Of a DNA stretch of 64,000 nt, positions 32,732 to 42,100 are shown one piece after another (position 1 is the stretch's first letter; every line of letters starts with the position of its first letter). Made by a program: the position numbers and the translations under genes. Source of the stretch: Oligoflexus sp. Its GTDB lineage: Bacteria; Bdellovibrionota_B; Oligoflexia; Oligoflexales; Oligoflexaceae. The notes under the pieces were generated by a model that worked only from the letters and a program-made list of their open reading frames with translations, searched no databases and was not told the origin of the DNA. The stretch lies in NCBI GenBank assembly GCA_014378195.1, contig JACMOC010000078.1, forward strand, positions 26,820 to 90,819, given 5' to 3'.

Positions 32732-34357
32732 ATGCGTAGCGGAATTCTCTTTTTGCCATTTGTCAGCTTTTTTGCAGCTATCCTTGCACTCGCGACCCAG
32801 AAAGCCTATGCGTCCATGCCATACGTCGGCATCGCTTTATGGTTCGTTGCAGCCGTTTGTATCGTTTCGTGGGGCATACTTGATGCTAACCGTATCGGGC
32901 GGATGTTTAAGAGAAAAGGGGCAAAACACGGTCTTAGCCAAGGTTTGAGTGTAGTTCTGGCAATACTCCTGGCCCTTGGAATCGGCTTTGTTACAAAACG
33001 CGATCGTTTTAACAAAACCTTCGATGTGACCAAAGAGGGTCTTAACACACTCTCCCCCGAATCTCAAAAACTTGTGAATCAGCTGAAAGCCAATAATCAG
33101 ATCATAACGATCCATGGTTTTTTCCAGGACGAAGTGAAAAAAGCCCAGTTCAATAAAGTCCTGGCTCTTTATCAATCAACGGGTCTTAGCCTTGCCGTTG
33201 AATACATCGATCCTCAAACTGATCCCACACGCGCCATGGCCGAGAGCATTACTGTTCCCGACACCGTGCTCATCAAACTTGGCAAGCAGGAAGCGCGTCT
33301 TACGTCATTTTCTGAGGAAAAATTTAGTAACGCGTTAGTTCGGGTCATGAAAGACAAAGAGCACGTTGTCTATTTTCTCTCTGGACACGGGGAGCCCGAT
33401 ATTACCAGCAAAGAGGCCGTTGGCCTCAGTCTGGCAAAAGCCGAACTCGAGTCGGAACGCTTTGTTGTCAAGACGGCGAAGCTCATGGAAATTGGGAAAT
33501 ATCCTGATGACGCCGATCTTGTCGTGATAGCTGGTCCCAAATATGACCTGCTGCCTGCGGAAAAAGAGATTCTTGAAAAGGCAATGCTGGATGCAAAACC
33601 TCTTATGATCCTGGTCGACGCTCTTGTGGATTTGCCCAACATAAAGGCCTTGGCCGTCGATGCCGGAATCAAAATGAATGATGACCTGCTCATTATTCGG
33701 CCGGATGACCCTCGCGCGAAAATGCTTGGACAAAACAATGCGATCGTGACTGATCTCGATAAAGTCTCGCCAATCACTGCTGATTTCGCCAAGCGGGGTG
33801 GTGTTGCTTTTGTAACCGCAAACACGCGATCCCTCGATGTTGTCGCTGATAACAAGCTTCACCTCAAAACAGTGACGCTGGCCCGTACAGCTGCGATGAT
33901 CATCAAGGTTCAAAACGTCCGCACGGAGAAGGATCTTCAGGGAGGCGTGAAAGAGAATCAGATTCAAACGGGAGCTTTCGATGTCTTCGCTGTTTCGACC
34001 GGCCAGGTGGGTGGCGATCGACTCGCTGCTAACCAGTCCATGGAAACTAAGGACGTGACGGCGGATGGAAAAGGCAAATCATCGAAAGAACTTCGCGTAT
34101 TTGTGGGTGGCACAGCTCAGCTTGCAACCAACCTTGGAGCGCAACGAGGAGAAAATCTCGATCTCTTTGTCAACGGGGTCAACTTTTTACTTCAGGACGA
34201 AGATTTTCTTTCGATTAGGGCGAAAGATAGCGACCCAAGTCGACTTGATCTTACGACGTCGTCGAGTCAATTTCTCCTGATATTTCTTGCGTTTATCTAC
34301 CCCCTCATCTTTGGTGGTGTCGGTAGCTTTTACTGGGTTCGAAGGAGACGAGCATGA
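32732..34357 (+). CDS. GldG-like ABC transporter auxiliary protein
   Basis: The 541-residue protein has N-terminal membrane helices, a long periplasmic part and a C-terminal helix (FLLIFLAFIYPLIFGGVGSFYWV). The external domain starts with FDVTKEGLNTLSPESQKLVNQL, typical of the GldG/ABC_transp_aux family, and contains HVVYFLSGHGEPDI, also a family mark. In gliding Bacteroidetes the homologue works with GldA and GldF; here no gliding machinery is visible. It overlaps the DUF4340 gene by four bases (ATGA), so the two are translationally coupled. Confidence 0.9.
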   Translation: MRSGILFLPFVSFFAAILALATQKAYASMPYVGIALWFVAAVCIVSWGILDANRIGRMFKRKGAKHGLSQGLSVVLAILLALGIGFVTKRDRFNKTFDVTKEGLNTLSPESQKLVNQLKANNQIITIHGFFQDEVKKAQFNKVLALYQSTGLSLAVEYIDPQTDPTRAMAESITVPDTVLIKLGKQEARLTSFSEEKFSNALVRVMKDKEHVVYFLSGHGEPDITSKEAVGLSLAKAELESERFVVKTAKLMEIGKYPDDADLVVIAGPKYDLLPAEKEILEKAMLDAKPLMILVDALVDLPNIKALAVDAGIKMNDDLLIIRPDDPRAKMLGQNNAIVTDLDKVSPITADFAKRGGVAFVTANTRSLDVVADNKLHLKTVTLARTAAMIIKVQNVRTEKDLQGGVKENQIQTGAFDVFAVSTGQVGGDRLAANQSMETKDVTADGKGKSSKELRVFVGGTAQLATNLGAQRGENLDLFVNGVNFLLQDEDFLSIRAKDSDPSRLDLTTSSSQFLLIFLAFIYPLIFGGVGSFYWVRRRRA

Positions 34358-35715
34358 AGCTTAAGGGCTTTACAACTCCCCTCGCAATTTTACTCGTTCT
34401 TCTAGTCCTTGCCGGCCTTGCGTTTTGGGATGAGAAGAAAACCGGAACTGATAAAATTGCCAAGGATCAAAAAGGCAAGCTCTTCGACTTTAAAATCGAA
34501 GATATCACTTCAATTGCGGTCGTAAATCCGGCGGCAATTCCAGCCCAATGGACTTTGAAAAAAGAAGCAGGGACATGGAAGGTCAACGGTCCGATTGACT
34601 ATCCGGCTGACGGTGAAGGCATTGAGCGTTTTCTCAAAATCATCGTTGATTCAAGGTCAGAACGTGAGTTCGAGCGTTCTGACAAAGATCTGAAAGCCTT
34701 TGGTCTCGATCATCCTCAACTTAGCTACAACCTCACAGACAAGGATGGTAAGACCTATATCTTTGCAATCGGCGGAAAAAGCCCGACAGGTTATAGTTCG
34801 TATCTGATGACATCCAATACGGAGCACCTCTATTTGGTGAACCAATATATGTTAACGGCGACGAATAAAACTCTACTCGATTTTCGGAATCGCTCCCTGT
34901 TCATACCTAAGATCTCTGAAATCGTGATGGTTGAAATGATTTGCCCAGGACAGCCGCCCATCAAGATTATCCGCAATGACAAAGACTGGGAAATCCAGAC
35001 TCCGTTTGTCGCAAAAGGCGATACCACCGAAATGTCAAAGGTCTTGAACGGGTGGGATCAGGTGCGTGTTGTTGGGTTTATCGACTCGCCGGTCCCGGCT
35101 CTACGCAGTGCACTGACTGAGATTGGAAAAGGGACTAAGGAGTATGCGAAAGTAGTGTTTGGTCGAAGGGATCAAACTAAACAGGAACTCGCAATCCTTG
35201 AAAACAATGGCAAACTTTATGTGAAATTTTCCAATGATGTTTTTGCGGAACTGGACAAAAATCAAATCGATTCCCTCAAACGAAGCGCCATCGATGTTCA
35301 GGATCGTTCGATGTTCTCATACGTATCATCGGACGTGACAGAGCTTATGGTCGATGCAAAACACTATCATAAAGTTGATAAACGATGGGTTGAAGGTCCA
35401 GAAAACAAACGGGCCGATTATGTGCAAGGCATACTTGTGAGTCTTGAGTTCGCGAAGGCGGATTTGAAGTTGAGCCCGGAGCAGGGAGCGGAGTGGTCAA
35501 AGGACAAGTCAATTCAGAATGTTACGGTCAAGCAAGGCGACACAATACTCGCTCAGTTCTCGGTCTGGAAAAAACCAGGTGATCCCAATGCCATGATTAT
35601 CAAATCGGCGGAAACCTATTATCAGGTAAAGCCTGACTTTCTCGAAATCTTCTCCCCGAAAATGCCAGAAGGACAGCCGACTTTAGGCGGAGAATTGAAG
35701 AACGAAAAATCGTAA
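34354..35715 (+). CDS. DUF4340 domain protein, ABC operon partner
   Basis: The 453-residue protein has one N-terminal membrane helix (LAILLVLLVLAGLAFW) and a long periplasmic region. DUF4340 features are visible: a repeating pattern of short domains such as WTLKKEAGTWKVNGPIDYPAD and the later KVDKRWVEGPENKRAD, each with a Trp-containing strand pair. DUF4340 proteins regularly accompany GldG-like proteins and ABC-2 permeases; their role is not known. It ends the operon, followed by a strong terminator. Confidence 0.85.
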   Translation: MKLKGFTTPLAILLVLLVLAGLAFWDEKKTGTDKIAKDQKGKLFDFKIEDITSIAVVNPAAIPAQWTLKKEAGTWKVNGPIDYPADGEGIERFLKIIVDSRSEREFERSDKDLKAFGLDHPQLSYNLTDKDGKTYIFAIGGKSPTGYSSYLMTSNTEHLYLVNQYMLTATNKTLLDFRNRSLFIPKISEIVMVEMICPGQPPIKIIRNDKDWEIQTPFVAKGDTTEMSKVLNGWDQVRVVGFIDSPVPALRSALTEIGKGTKEYAKVVFGRRDQTKQELAILENNGKLYVKFSNDVFAELDKNQIDSLKRSAIDVQDRSMFSYVSSDVTELMVDAKHYHKVDKRWVEGPENKRADYVQGILVSLEFAKADLKLSPEQGAEWSKDKSIQNVTVKQGDTILAQFSVWKKPGDPNAMIIKSAETYYQVKPDFLEIFSPKMPEGQPTLGGELKNEKS

Positions 35716-35722
35716 GCAAGAT

Positions 35723-35750
35723 AAAGGGAGGTTCAAAACCTCCCTTTTTT
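35723..35750 (+). terminator. Rho-independent terminator of the ABC operon
   Basis: GGGAGGTT at 35726-35733 pairs with AACCTCCC at 35737-35744 around a three-base loop, with an A-run before and TTTTTT after. It ends the four-gene ABC operon and, read from the other side, could also stop gpsA transcription. Confidence 0.93.
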
Positions 35751-35754
35751 GCGC

Positions 35755-36786
35755 CTACTGATTAGAAATCTCCGCTTTCATCTCCCGATTCAAAAGTCGA
35801 TGAAGTCCGTTTGCTACGGTATCTCCACCGTATAGAACAGAGTAAACTACGTGGATGATGGGCGAATCAACCTTGAGTTTCTCACAGAGCTCATAAGCTG
35901 CCTTCGACGTCGACACGCCTTCCGCCACGGACCCCAAGGTCCGCAGGACTTCGTCGAGACTCTCCCCTTTACCCAAGCGATAACCGACCGTATAATTTCG
36001 GCTCTTCTCTGAAGTGCAGGTTAGGAATAAGTCGCCAACCCCGCCGAGGCCCATGAACGTAATCGGATTCGCGCCAAGCGCTGCACCTACGCGTGCAATC
36101 TCTGCCAAGCCTCGAGTCAGCAGGGCCGCCCGTGCGTTCTGCTGAAAGCCTAGGCCTGCTAGAGTCCCGGATGCGATAGCAATAACGTTTTTAAGAGCGC
36201 CAGCCACTTCTAACCCGATAGGATCATCAGTCGTATAGACACGAAATAAAGATGTATGAAAGAGAGCCTGTGTCGCCCGATTTGTTTCGGCGTTTCGGCA
36301 TGCTACGGATACAGCCGTCGGCTGTTTTTCAGCGACCTCTATCGCAAAGCTAGGCCCTGACAGCACCACGATCTTATCGCGAGATGCGGGGCCTAAGACG
36401 TCTTCTACGATCTGAATGGGAAAGCGATAGGTATCGTTTTCGATGCCCTTAACGGCACAGACGATAATACACGAAGGCGAAATAAGGTCCTTGATAGGCT
36501 CCATCACGGAACGAAGCGATTGAGTCGGTATCGCCAGGACCAAAAAGGAAGCGGCTTTGAGGCTCTCAGGTTCGAGCTTGAGTGTCGCGTTTAGCCGATG
36601 GTCGAGCGCGATGTGCTCGAGGTATTTTGGATTTCTATGGAGGGTATTGATCGAGTCGACGATTTCTTGTGATCGCCCCCAAATCGTTACCGAATGGCCT
36701 TTTTGAGCTAAATGATTAGCCAGACAGGTTCCAAAGTTTCCGGTGCCGAGGACTATTGTTTTTCCCGGTATTCCAGAATTTGACAA
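35755..36786 (-). CDS. gpsA: Glycerol-3-phosphate dehydrogenase [NAD(P)+]
   Basis: GpsA makes sn-glycerol 3-phosphate for phospholipid synthesis. The nucleotide-binding start IVLGTGNFGTCLANHLAQKGH, VVLSGPSFAIEVA, the catalytic lysine in VAGALKNVIAIASG and GLGGVGDLFLTCTSEKSRNY are all visible. I place the start at TTG 36786, preceded by AAGGGG at six bases, giving 343 residues, the normal length. The frame is open to an ATG at 36873 but this adds 29 residues that lack family support. The terminator of the ABC operon lies directly downstream. Confidence 0.94.
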   Translation of the reverse strand: MSNSGIPGKTIVLGTGNFGTCLANHLAQKGHSVTIWGRSQEIVDSINTLHRNPKYLEHIALDHRLNATLKLEPESLKAASFLVLAIPTQSLRSVMEPIKDLISPSCIIVCAVKGIENDTYRFPIQIVEDVLGPASRDKIVVLSGPSFAIEVAEKQPTAVSVACRNAETNRATQALFHTSLFRVYTTDDPIGLEVAGALKNVIAIASGTLAGLGFQQNARAALLTRGLAEIARVGAALGANPITFMGLGGVGDLFLTCTSEKSRNYTVGYRLGKGESLDEVLRTLGSVAEGVSTSKAAYELCEKLKVDSPIIHVVYSVLYGGDTVANGLHRLLNREMKAEISNQ

Positions 36787-36891
36787 ATCAGCCCCCTTCA
36801 GGTTGGATAATGTTGGGATTATGCCCGTTTCAAACTGTTCATATGCGACACAATAACAAGCCGATTTTACCATAACTTAAAGGGCGCAGCT

Positions 36892-37128
36892 TTGATTTTT
36901 ATACTATGCCTTGCCTTGGTTATGCTCTCCTATAGCAAAGGGACGAAGAGCATTGCACTGCTTTTTTCGTTCCTGCTTTTGGTTTTTGGCTTCTATTTCA
37001 TAGCTCAATCTACCGATGTTTCCCTGCAGACTCTTATCGCTCTTTGTTTTGGGCTATGGTTGATCGTCGCGATCAGCTTGTATCGCATGTCGACTGGGGT
37101 CGATCGATTTCGTATTTTGAAAGGCTAA
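36892..37128 (+). CDS. Small membrane protein, faintly NuoK/MrpC-like (78 aa)
   Basis: The 78-residue product has three hydrophobic segments (IFILCLALVML, IALLFSFLLLVFGFYFIAQ, TLIALCFGLWLIVAISLY) and a basic end (RMSTGVDRFRILKG). The layout of short helices, a small polar loop and a closing charged tail recalls NuoK/MrpC subunits, but the acidic residues in the membrane that mark NuoK are missing. I start at TTG 36892, after AAAGGG; ATG 36925 would remove the first helix. It is followed within eight bases by a 47-residue gene and then a large membrane protein. Confidence 0.6.
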   Translation: MIFILCLALVMLSYSKGTKSIALLFSFLLLVFGFYFIAQSTDVSLQTLIALCFGLWLIVAISLYRMSTGVDRFRILKG

Positions 37129-37135
37129 CAGCATC

Positions 37136-37279
37136 ATGCAATTTCTACTCAATCTTAGCGATATAATCGGTGCCGTCGTCTCTTCGAAAATGACCGGTGA
37201 TGTACGGACACATGCAGGCATCGTCCTGAAGATGTTTGTCGTGCTTACTGTGATTGCCTATTTTGTGGCGAGGTCGTGA
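37136..37279 (+). CDS. 47-residue membrane protein
   Basis: A short frame from ATG 37136 to TGA 37277-37279 gives 47 residues: a polar amphipathic first half (SDIIGAVVSSKMTGDVRTHA) and one membrane helix (IVLKMFVVLTVIAYFVA). Its stop overlaps the ATG of the next gene by one base (TGATG), a sign of translational coupling, and it starts seven bases after the previous gene. These junctions are the main support that it is a real gene. I know no family for it. Confidence 0.6.
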   Translation: MQFLLNLSDIIGAVVSSKMTGDVRTHAGIVLKMFVVLTVIAYFVARS

Positions 37280-38304
37280 TGTATATCGTATGGCTCTTTC
37301 CAGTACTTTTGTTAGGTCTCACGGCCTTAACTCTCTCTTCAAAACGAACATCGCTAAGAACGAATCTTAACTTTTTCAAATCGATAGCGCTTCCCCTCAC
37401 TTTTCTTTTGCCCTGGGTTGCTTTGCTCTATTTTCGTATCGCAGACCTCTGGATCTATAGTTGCCAAGGAATGTTAGCGGCTGTGCTACTCCTGACGCGA
37501 ACGGAAGTGGAGAGCGATGAAGCCTGGTTCAAGGGTGCCGTCAGCTATCTTTTGGGTATGCTTTTTCTTGACCTCTCGCTTCATCCAGCAACTGCCCTCC
37601 CCTTTCTTATTACAACTCAAGTCGCGCAAACCATTACGGCTTCGAGTTTCATAGTGGCGTTGTTTCTTTTGTTTGGCCTGCCTCCTCTGCAACTCGGTGT
37701 GATAGACCTCGGTGCCGAAAAATCGGGGAATGTGCATATTGCCCTGAGCCTTCTTGCCCGGTTTACGACAGGGTTTGTAATATTAATCACGATTACGCAA
37801 TCCCGCTGGATGGATCTGATCGCACCATTGCAAAACTTCGTGATTGGTATGTTGTTCCTCGGAATTGCTCTAACACGGCTCGTTCTCAAGCTTCAGAGCA
37901 GTGTTCATCGAACTCTTTCGTATCTCGTGTCGAGTCTGGTTTTATCGGTTATCGTTAAGATTCTGTACCCGGATTTTGGCGAAATTACGTTATGTCTTAT
38001 CACTATCCTTATGATTCCGTTTTACATTTATCTGAACCAAAAGCCGCCCGAAGAAAATGCCCAAGGTGACCTTTTGAATTGGACGATGTTCAGGCTTCAT
38101 CATCCGCGACCCGCCTTGCATTTTTTGAGATGGATGCGAATTTTTCTCTATGCGGAGTCAATTTTTGCTTTCGGCCTGGCCATTGTGCTTTTTGTGGGTA
38201 TGCAGTGGATCGTTGGGTTCGCGGCACTCTTCTCGAGCCTCAGTTCATTTGCTGTCAATCGGGATAAGCGCGCGTTTCTCTCTTACGAGAAAGCCGCCGC
38301 TTAA
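37279..38304 (+). CDS. Polytopic membrane protein, possible divergent NuoM/N-like subunit (341 aa)
   Basis: The 341-residue protein has about ten membrane helices. The middle, LFLLFGLPPLQLGVIDLG, followed by LLARFTTGFVILITITQ and ALTRLVLKLQSSVHRTLSYLVSSLVL, resembles the proton-antiporter domain of NuoL/M/N: a Pro-Pro loop, a helix with an Arg, and a run before a tyrosine/serine turn. The key Glu of helix five is not obvious, so the match is distant. I start at ATG 37279, overlapping the previous stop. lgt follows by 14 bases with an AAGGAG site. Confidence 0.6.
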   Translation: MYIVWLFPVLLLGLTALTLSSKRTSLRTNLNFFKSIALPLTFLLPWVALLYFRIADLWIYSCQGMLAAVLLLTRTEVESDEAWFKGAVSYLLGMLFLDLSLHPATALPFLITTQVAQTITASSFIVALFLLFGLPPLQLGVIDLGAEKSGNVHIALSLLARFTTGFVILITITQSRWMDLIAPLQNFVIGMLFLGIALTRLVLKLQSSVHRTLSYLVSSLVLSVIVKILYPDFGEITLCLITILMIPFYIYLNQKPPEENAQGDLLNWTMFRLHHPRPALHFLRWMRIFLYAESIFAFGLAIVLFVGMQWIVGFAALFSSLSSFAVNRDKRAFLSYEKAAA

Positions 38305-38318
38305 AAAGGAGAGTCGCT

Positions 38319-39131
38319 ATGTTTCCCATTCTTTTTCGGCACGGAAACTTCATTCTCGCGAGTTGGCATGTTTTTTTTGTGATCGGTGCGTTTGCTGGTT
38401 GGTATGGGATGCAGAAGCTACGGTCCGCTGTCCTTCCCGCTTATTCAGCAGGTCAAATTGATAGACTTTTCGTCGTGTTATATATCAGTGGGTACTTCGG
38501 AGCTCGTATTTTCTCTATTTTTTTTGAAGATGGCATTCATTCCATCTCCGAATTTTTTGCAGGGCTTCTGACCTTCGGCAGCATGACTTTGTATGGCGGT
38601 ATTATCGCCGTCGCCCTGGTTCTTAGTTTTTATACCTTTCATAAACATCTTTCCTTAACCCGACTTGGAGCATTATTCACTGGCCCTGGTCTCGTGGCTG
38701 TTGGCCTTGGGCGCATCGGTTGTTTCCTTAATGGCGATGATTACGGAGCCCCAGTTCACGATCAACTGCACCCTCAATACTGGGCCGTACGATTTCCCAG
38801 TCTAGAAGATTCTATTTATCGGTACCCTGTGCAGCTCTGGGAAAGCTGCTTTTGCATCGCTCTCGGGTGTTTGCTCGTTTTTGCGACCCAGCATTGGTCC
38901 AGGCAAAAGCTTTTCTTCGCCGATTGTGGTGTCGTCGGCTATACGGTTGCGCGGTTTTTTTTGGAGTATTTTCGGGGGGATGAGCGCGGTGAGTTTTTGG
39001 GAACCGGATTTTCAACATCGCAAGGCGTGAGTTTGGTTCTGTTGGTGATTTGGGTGGGATTTCGTTTGTACGAATCGTTCGGGAAACGATCAGGCGATTC
39101 GGGGCAAGCCTCGAGTGAGCTTGCCCCGTAG
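38319..39131 (+). CDS. lgt: Phosphatidylglycerol-prolipoprotein diacylglyceryl transferase
   Basis: Lgt attaches the diacylglycerol to prolipoproteins, the first step of lipoprotein maturation, in the inner membrane. The 270-residue product has several membrane helices and GRIGCFLNGDDYG (usually GRIGNFINGE), MTLYGGIIA, and RYPVQLWES near the C-terminal half, then FFLEYFRGDERG. The Asn of GRIGNF is Cys here, a divergence; the essential Arg is kept. Many lipoproteins in the window would be its substrates. It has an AAGGAG ribosome binding site and follows the membrane trio closely. Confidence 0.9.
   Translation: MFPILFRHGNFILASWHVFFVIGAFAGWYGMQKLRSAVLPAYSAGQIDRLFVVLYISGYFGARIFSIFFEDGIHSISEFFAGLLTFGSMTLYGGIIAVALVLSFYTFHKHLSLTRLGALFTGPGLVAVGLGRIGCFLNGDDYGAPVHDQLHPQYWAVRFPSLEDSIYRYPVQLWESCFCIALGCLLVFATQHWSRQKLFFADCGVVGYTVARFFLEYFRGDERGEFLGTGFSTSQGVSLVLLVIWVGFRLYESFGKRSGDSGQASSELAP
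39101..39127. terminator. Hairpin at the 3' end of lgt
   Basis: GGGGCAAGC at 39101-39109 and GCTTGCCCC at 39119-39127 form a perfect nine-base stem with a nine-base loop inside the last codons of lgt. It ends seven bases before the stop of the opposite gene pyc. There is no T-run; it is a likely shared terminator for the convergent pair. Confidence 0.5.
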
Positions 39132-39134
39132 ACT

Positions 39135-42100
39135 TTACGGTTGAATGTCGAGTAGGAGATCCCCTTCTTCAACCAGCTCACCTTTGTGCACATAAATGGA
39201 TTTTATTTTCCCGTCCATCTTTGCGGTGATTGCATACTCCATCTTCATCGACTCTGTGATCAGAACAATATCGCCTTTTTTTACAGCGTTGCCAGCGACG
39301 GCGCGGATCTCAAGGATTTTGCCAGGCATGGGTGAACCGATTTGTTCTGCGTTCGTTGAGTCTGCCTTAGGACGCTTTTTAGTGACGCCAGTCACGGATT
39401 CGTCGATCACTTCTAGGTTCCTCGGGAAACCATTGAGTTGAAAAAAGACTCTACGTTTACCGTCTTTATCGGGATCGGTAATACCAGAGAGACTGACGAT
39501 CAATGTTTTGCCAGGCTCAAGTTCAATATCGACTTCACGATTGAGGTCGAGACCGTTGAAAAAAACATCGGTCGGCAGTGATTCGACAGAGCCAAACTCC
39601 CTAAGCGAAGTGAGGTAGTCTTTATAGACCTTTGGATAGAGTCGATACGACAAGACTTGTGTATCAGTCGGAGTTTTTTCCGTGAGTAAACTCAATTCCG
39701 TTTTGGCTTTTTCAAAACTATCGCCAGCAACCAAAGGCGGTTTTTGCGGAGGAGGCGGATTTTTGCCAAGAACCATCTCGCGCAGTTCTTTGTTGAATCC
39801 ACCGTAGGGTATACCCATATGCCCCTGGAAAAAGCTGACAACGGAATCCGGGTAGTCCAGGACCGGCTTTTTCGCCATAAGATCTGAGGAGTTAAGGCCA
39901 TGCTTTTGCAGCAGTAAGGCAAAGTCGCCGACGACTTTCGAAGACGGTGTGACCTTCACAATATTTCCAAATAGATCATTTACTTCTTTATACCGAATGG
40001 TGAGTTCGTGAAATTCCGCAGCTTTCACGCCGACTTTTTGAGCTTGATCAAAAAGGTTTGAATATTGCCCGCCAGGAATTTCGTGCTCATATACGTCAGT
40101 GGAGGTAGCTTTTATGCCTGGGTCAAAGGCGTTATATTGAGCCCGAATGGTTTCCCAAAAACGGCTGAGTTCATCAAGATCACTCAGCTTCAATTCAGGA
40201 CATCGATCGGTGCCTTCAAGGCTCGCCACGATAGCATTGATACTGGGTTGAGAGGTGAGGCCAGCCATGGTACTGACGGCGCCATCTACGATATCGCAGC
40301 CGGCTTCGGCGGCTGCCAGAAGGGAAGCTTCCGAAGAGCCCGCACTCGCATGCATATGGAGGTGGATTGGTATGCCGATCGTATCCTTAAGGGCTTTGAC
40401 CAGTTCGGTGGCGGCACGCGGACGTAAAAGTCCTGCCATATCCTTGATGCAAAGGATATCGGATCCCATCGCCTCAAGTTCCTTGGCGATTTTGAGGTAA
40501 TACTTGAGCGTGTATTTTTGATTCCGGGGATCAAGGATGTTGCCTGTATAGCAAATACTAGCTTCCGCTATGGCCCCTCGTTTTTTGACTTCGTCAATCG
40601 CAATAGCCATTTGCTCAGGATTATTCAAACAGTCGAAAATCCGAAACAGATCAAGGCCTGCCTCTGCACTCAGACGAATAAAGTCACGGATCACCCATTC
40701 TGGATAATTCGTGTAGCCAACAGCATTATCTCCGCGCAAAAGCATTTGCAGAAGGCTGTTTGGAACCTCTTCCCGAATGCGGGCAAGACGTTCCCAGGGG
40801 TCTTCCTTTAGAAAGCGAAGACAGGTGTCAAAAGTCGCGCCGCCCCAGCATTCAAGCGAGAAAAATCCGGGTGTCGCGGCTTCGTAAAAGCGCGTGGCTT
40901 TATAGATATCGTTGTTGCGAAGGCGCGTTGCGAAAAGTGATTGGTGAGCATCCCGCATTGTTGTGTCAGTGATCAAAAGCTGCTTTTGTGCGTGGATCCA
41001 GGTTTTGAGACCTTCAACGCCGCGTTGGTCGAAGATTTGTTTCGCGGTTAAAGGTCCACCGACGACTGGTGTTCGTTTAGGCAACTCATAAATATCAACC
41101 TCTTTGGGAGGTGTTTTTGTGTGCAGTTTATGAGGGTTATTGACCGTAACATCGGCGATAAACCGAAGAATTTTGGTTGCGCGATCTTTAGGCTGCGGAA
41201 ATTCAAAGACTTCCGGGTGAAGTTCGAGAAAGTTTGTCTTTATAGTCCCGGCTGCAAACATTGGATGAGTTACGATATTGAAGAGGAGTTCCATATTCGT
41301 TTTGATGCCGCGAACTCGGAACTCCTTCAAAGCACGCGACATTTTTGATGCCGCTCCGATGAGATCGACGCTGTGTGCTGTGACCTTGACAAGCAGGGAA
41401 TCATAGTAGGGCGTGACGATCCCGCCCGACGTTCCCATGCCCTCATCCAGGCGAATACCAAAGCCCTGAGCGGGGCGATAAGCCAGTATCACTCCAGTGT
41501 CAGGGGCGAAGTTTTTCTGTGGATTTTCGGTGGTGATACGGCATTGAATCGCGACTCCACTTTGTCGAACGTCAGCCTGCGAATGAATTCCAATCGCAGG
41601 GTGACTCATGCTCCGACCTGCGGGCAGCATGATGGACATTTGCACAAGGTCGACCCCAGTTATCATTTCGGTCACTGTATGTTCGACCTGAATCCTGGGA
41701 TTCACTTCAAGGAAATAGTGCTCGCCATTTTCAGAAACCAAAAACTCGACCGTGCCAACGCCAACATAATTGACTGATTCTGCTATCTTAATGGAGTCTT
41801 CGAGAAGACGCTCGCGGGTCTGTTTGCTAATACCAAGTGCCGGCGCAATTTCGACGAGCTTTTGGTGACGCCTTTGCACTGAGCAGTCTCGTTCGTAAAG
41901 ATGAATCACGTGCCCGGACTTATCTCCAGCAATCTGCACTTCAATATGTTTGGCGTTCATGATGCTTTTCTCGAGATATATCTCAGAGCGCCCAAATGAA
42001 CTCATAGCCTCCGATTTAGCGCGCTGAAAGGCCTCCACGAGTTCCGCCTCGGAGTGAACGATGCGAATCCCTTTTCCCCCGCCGCCTGACAAGGCTTTCA

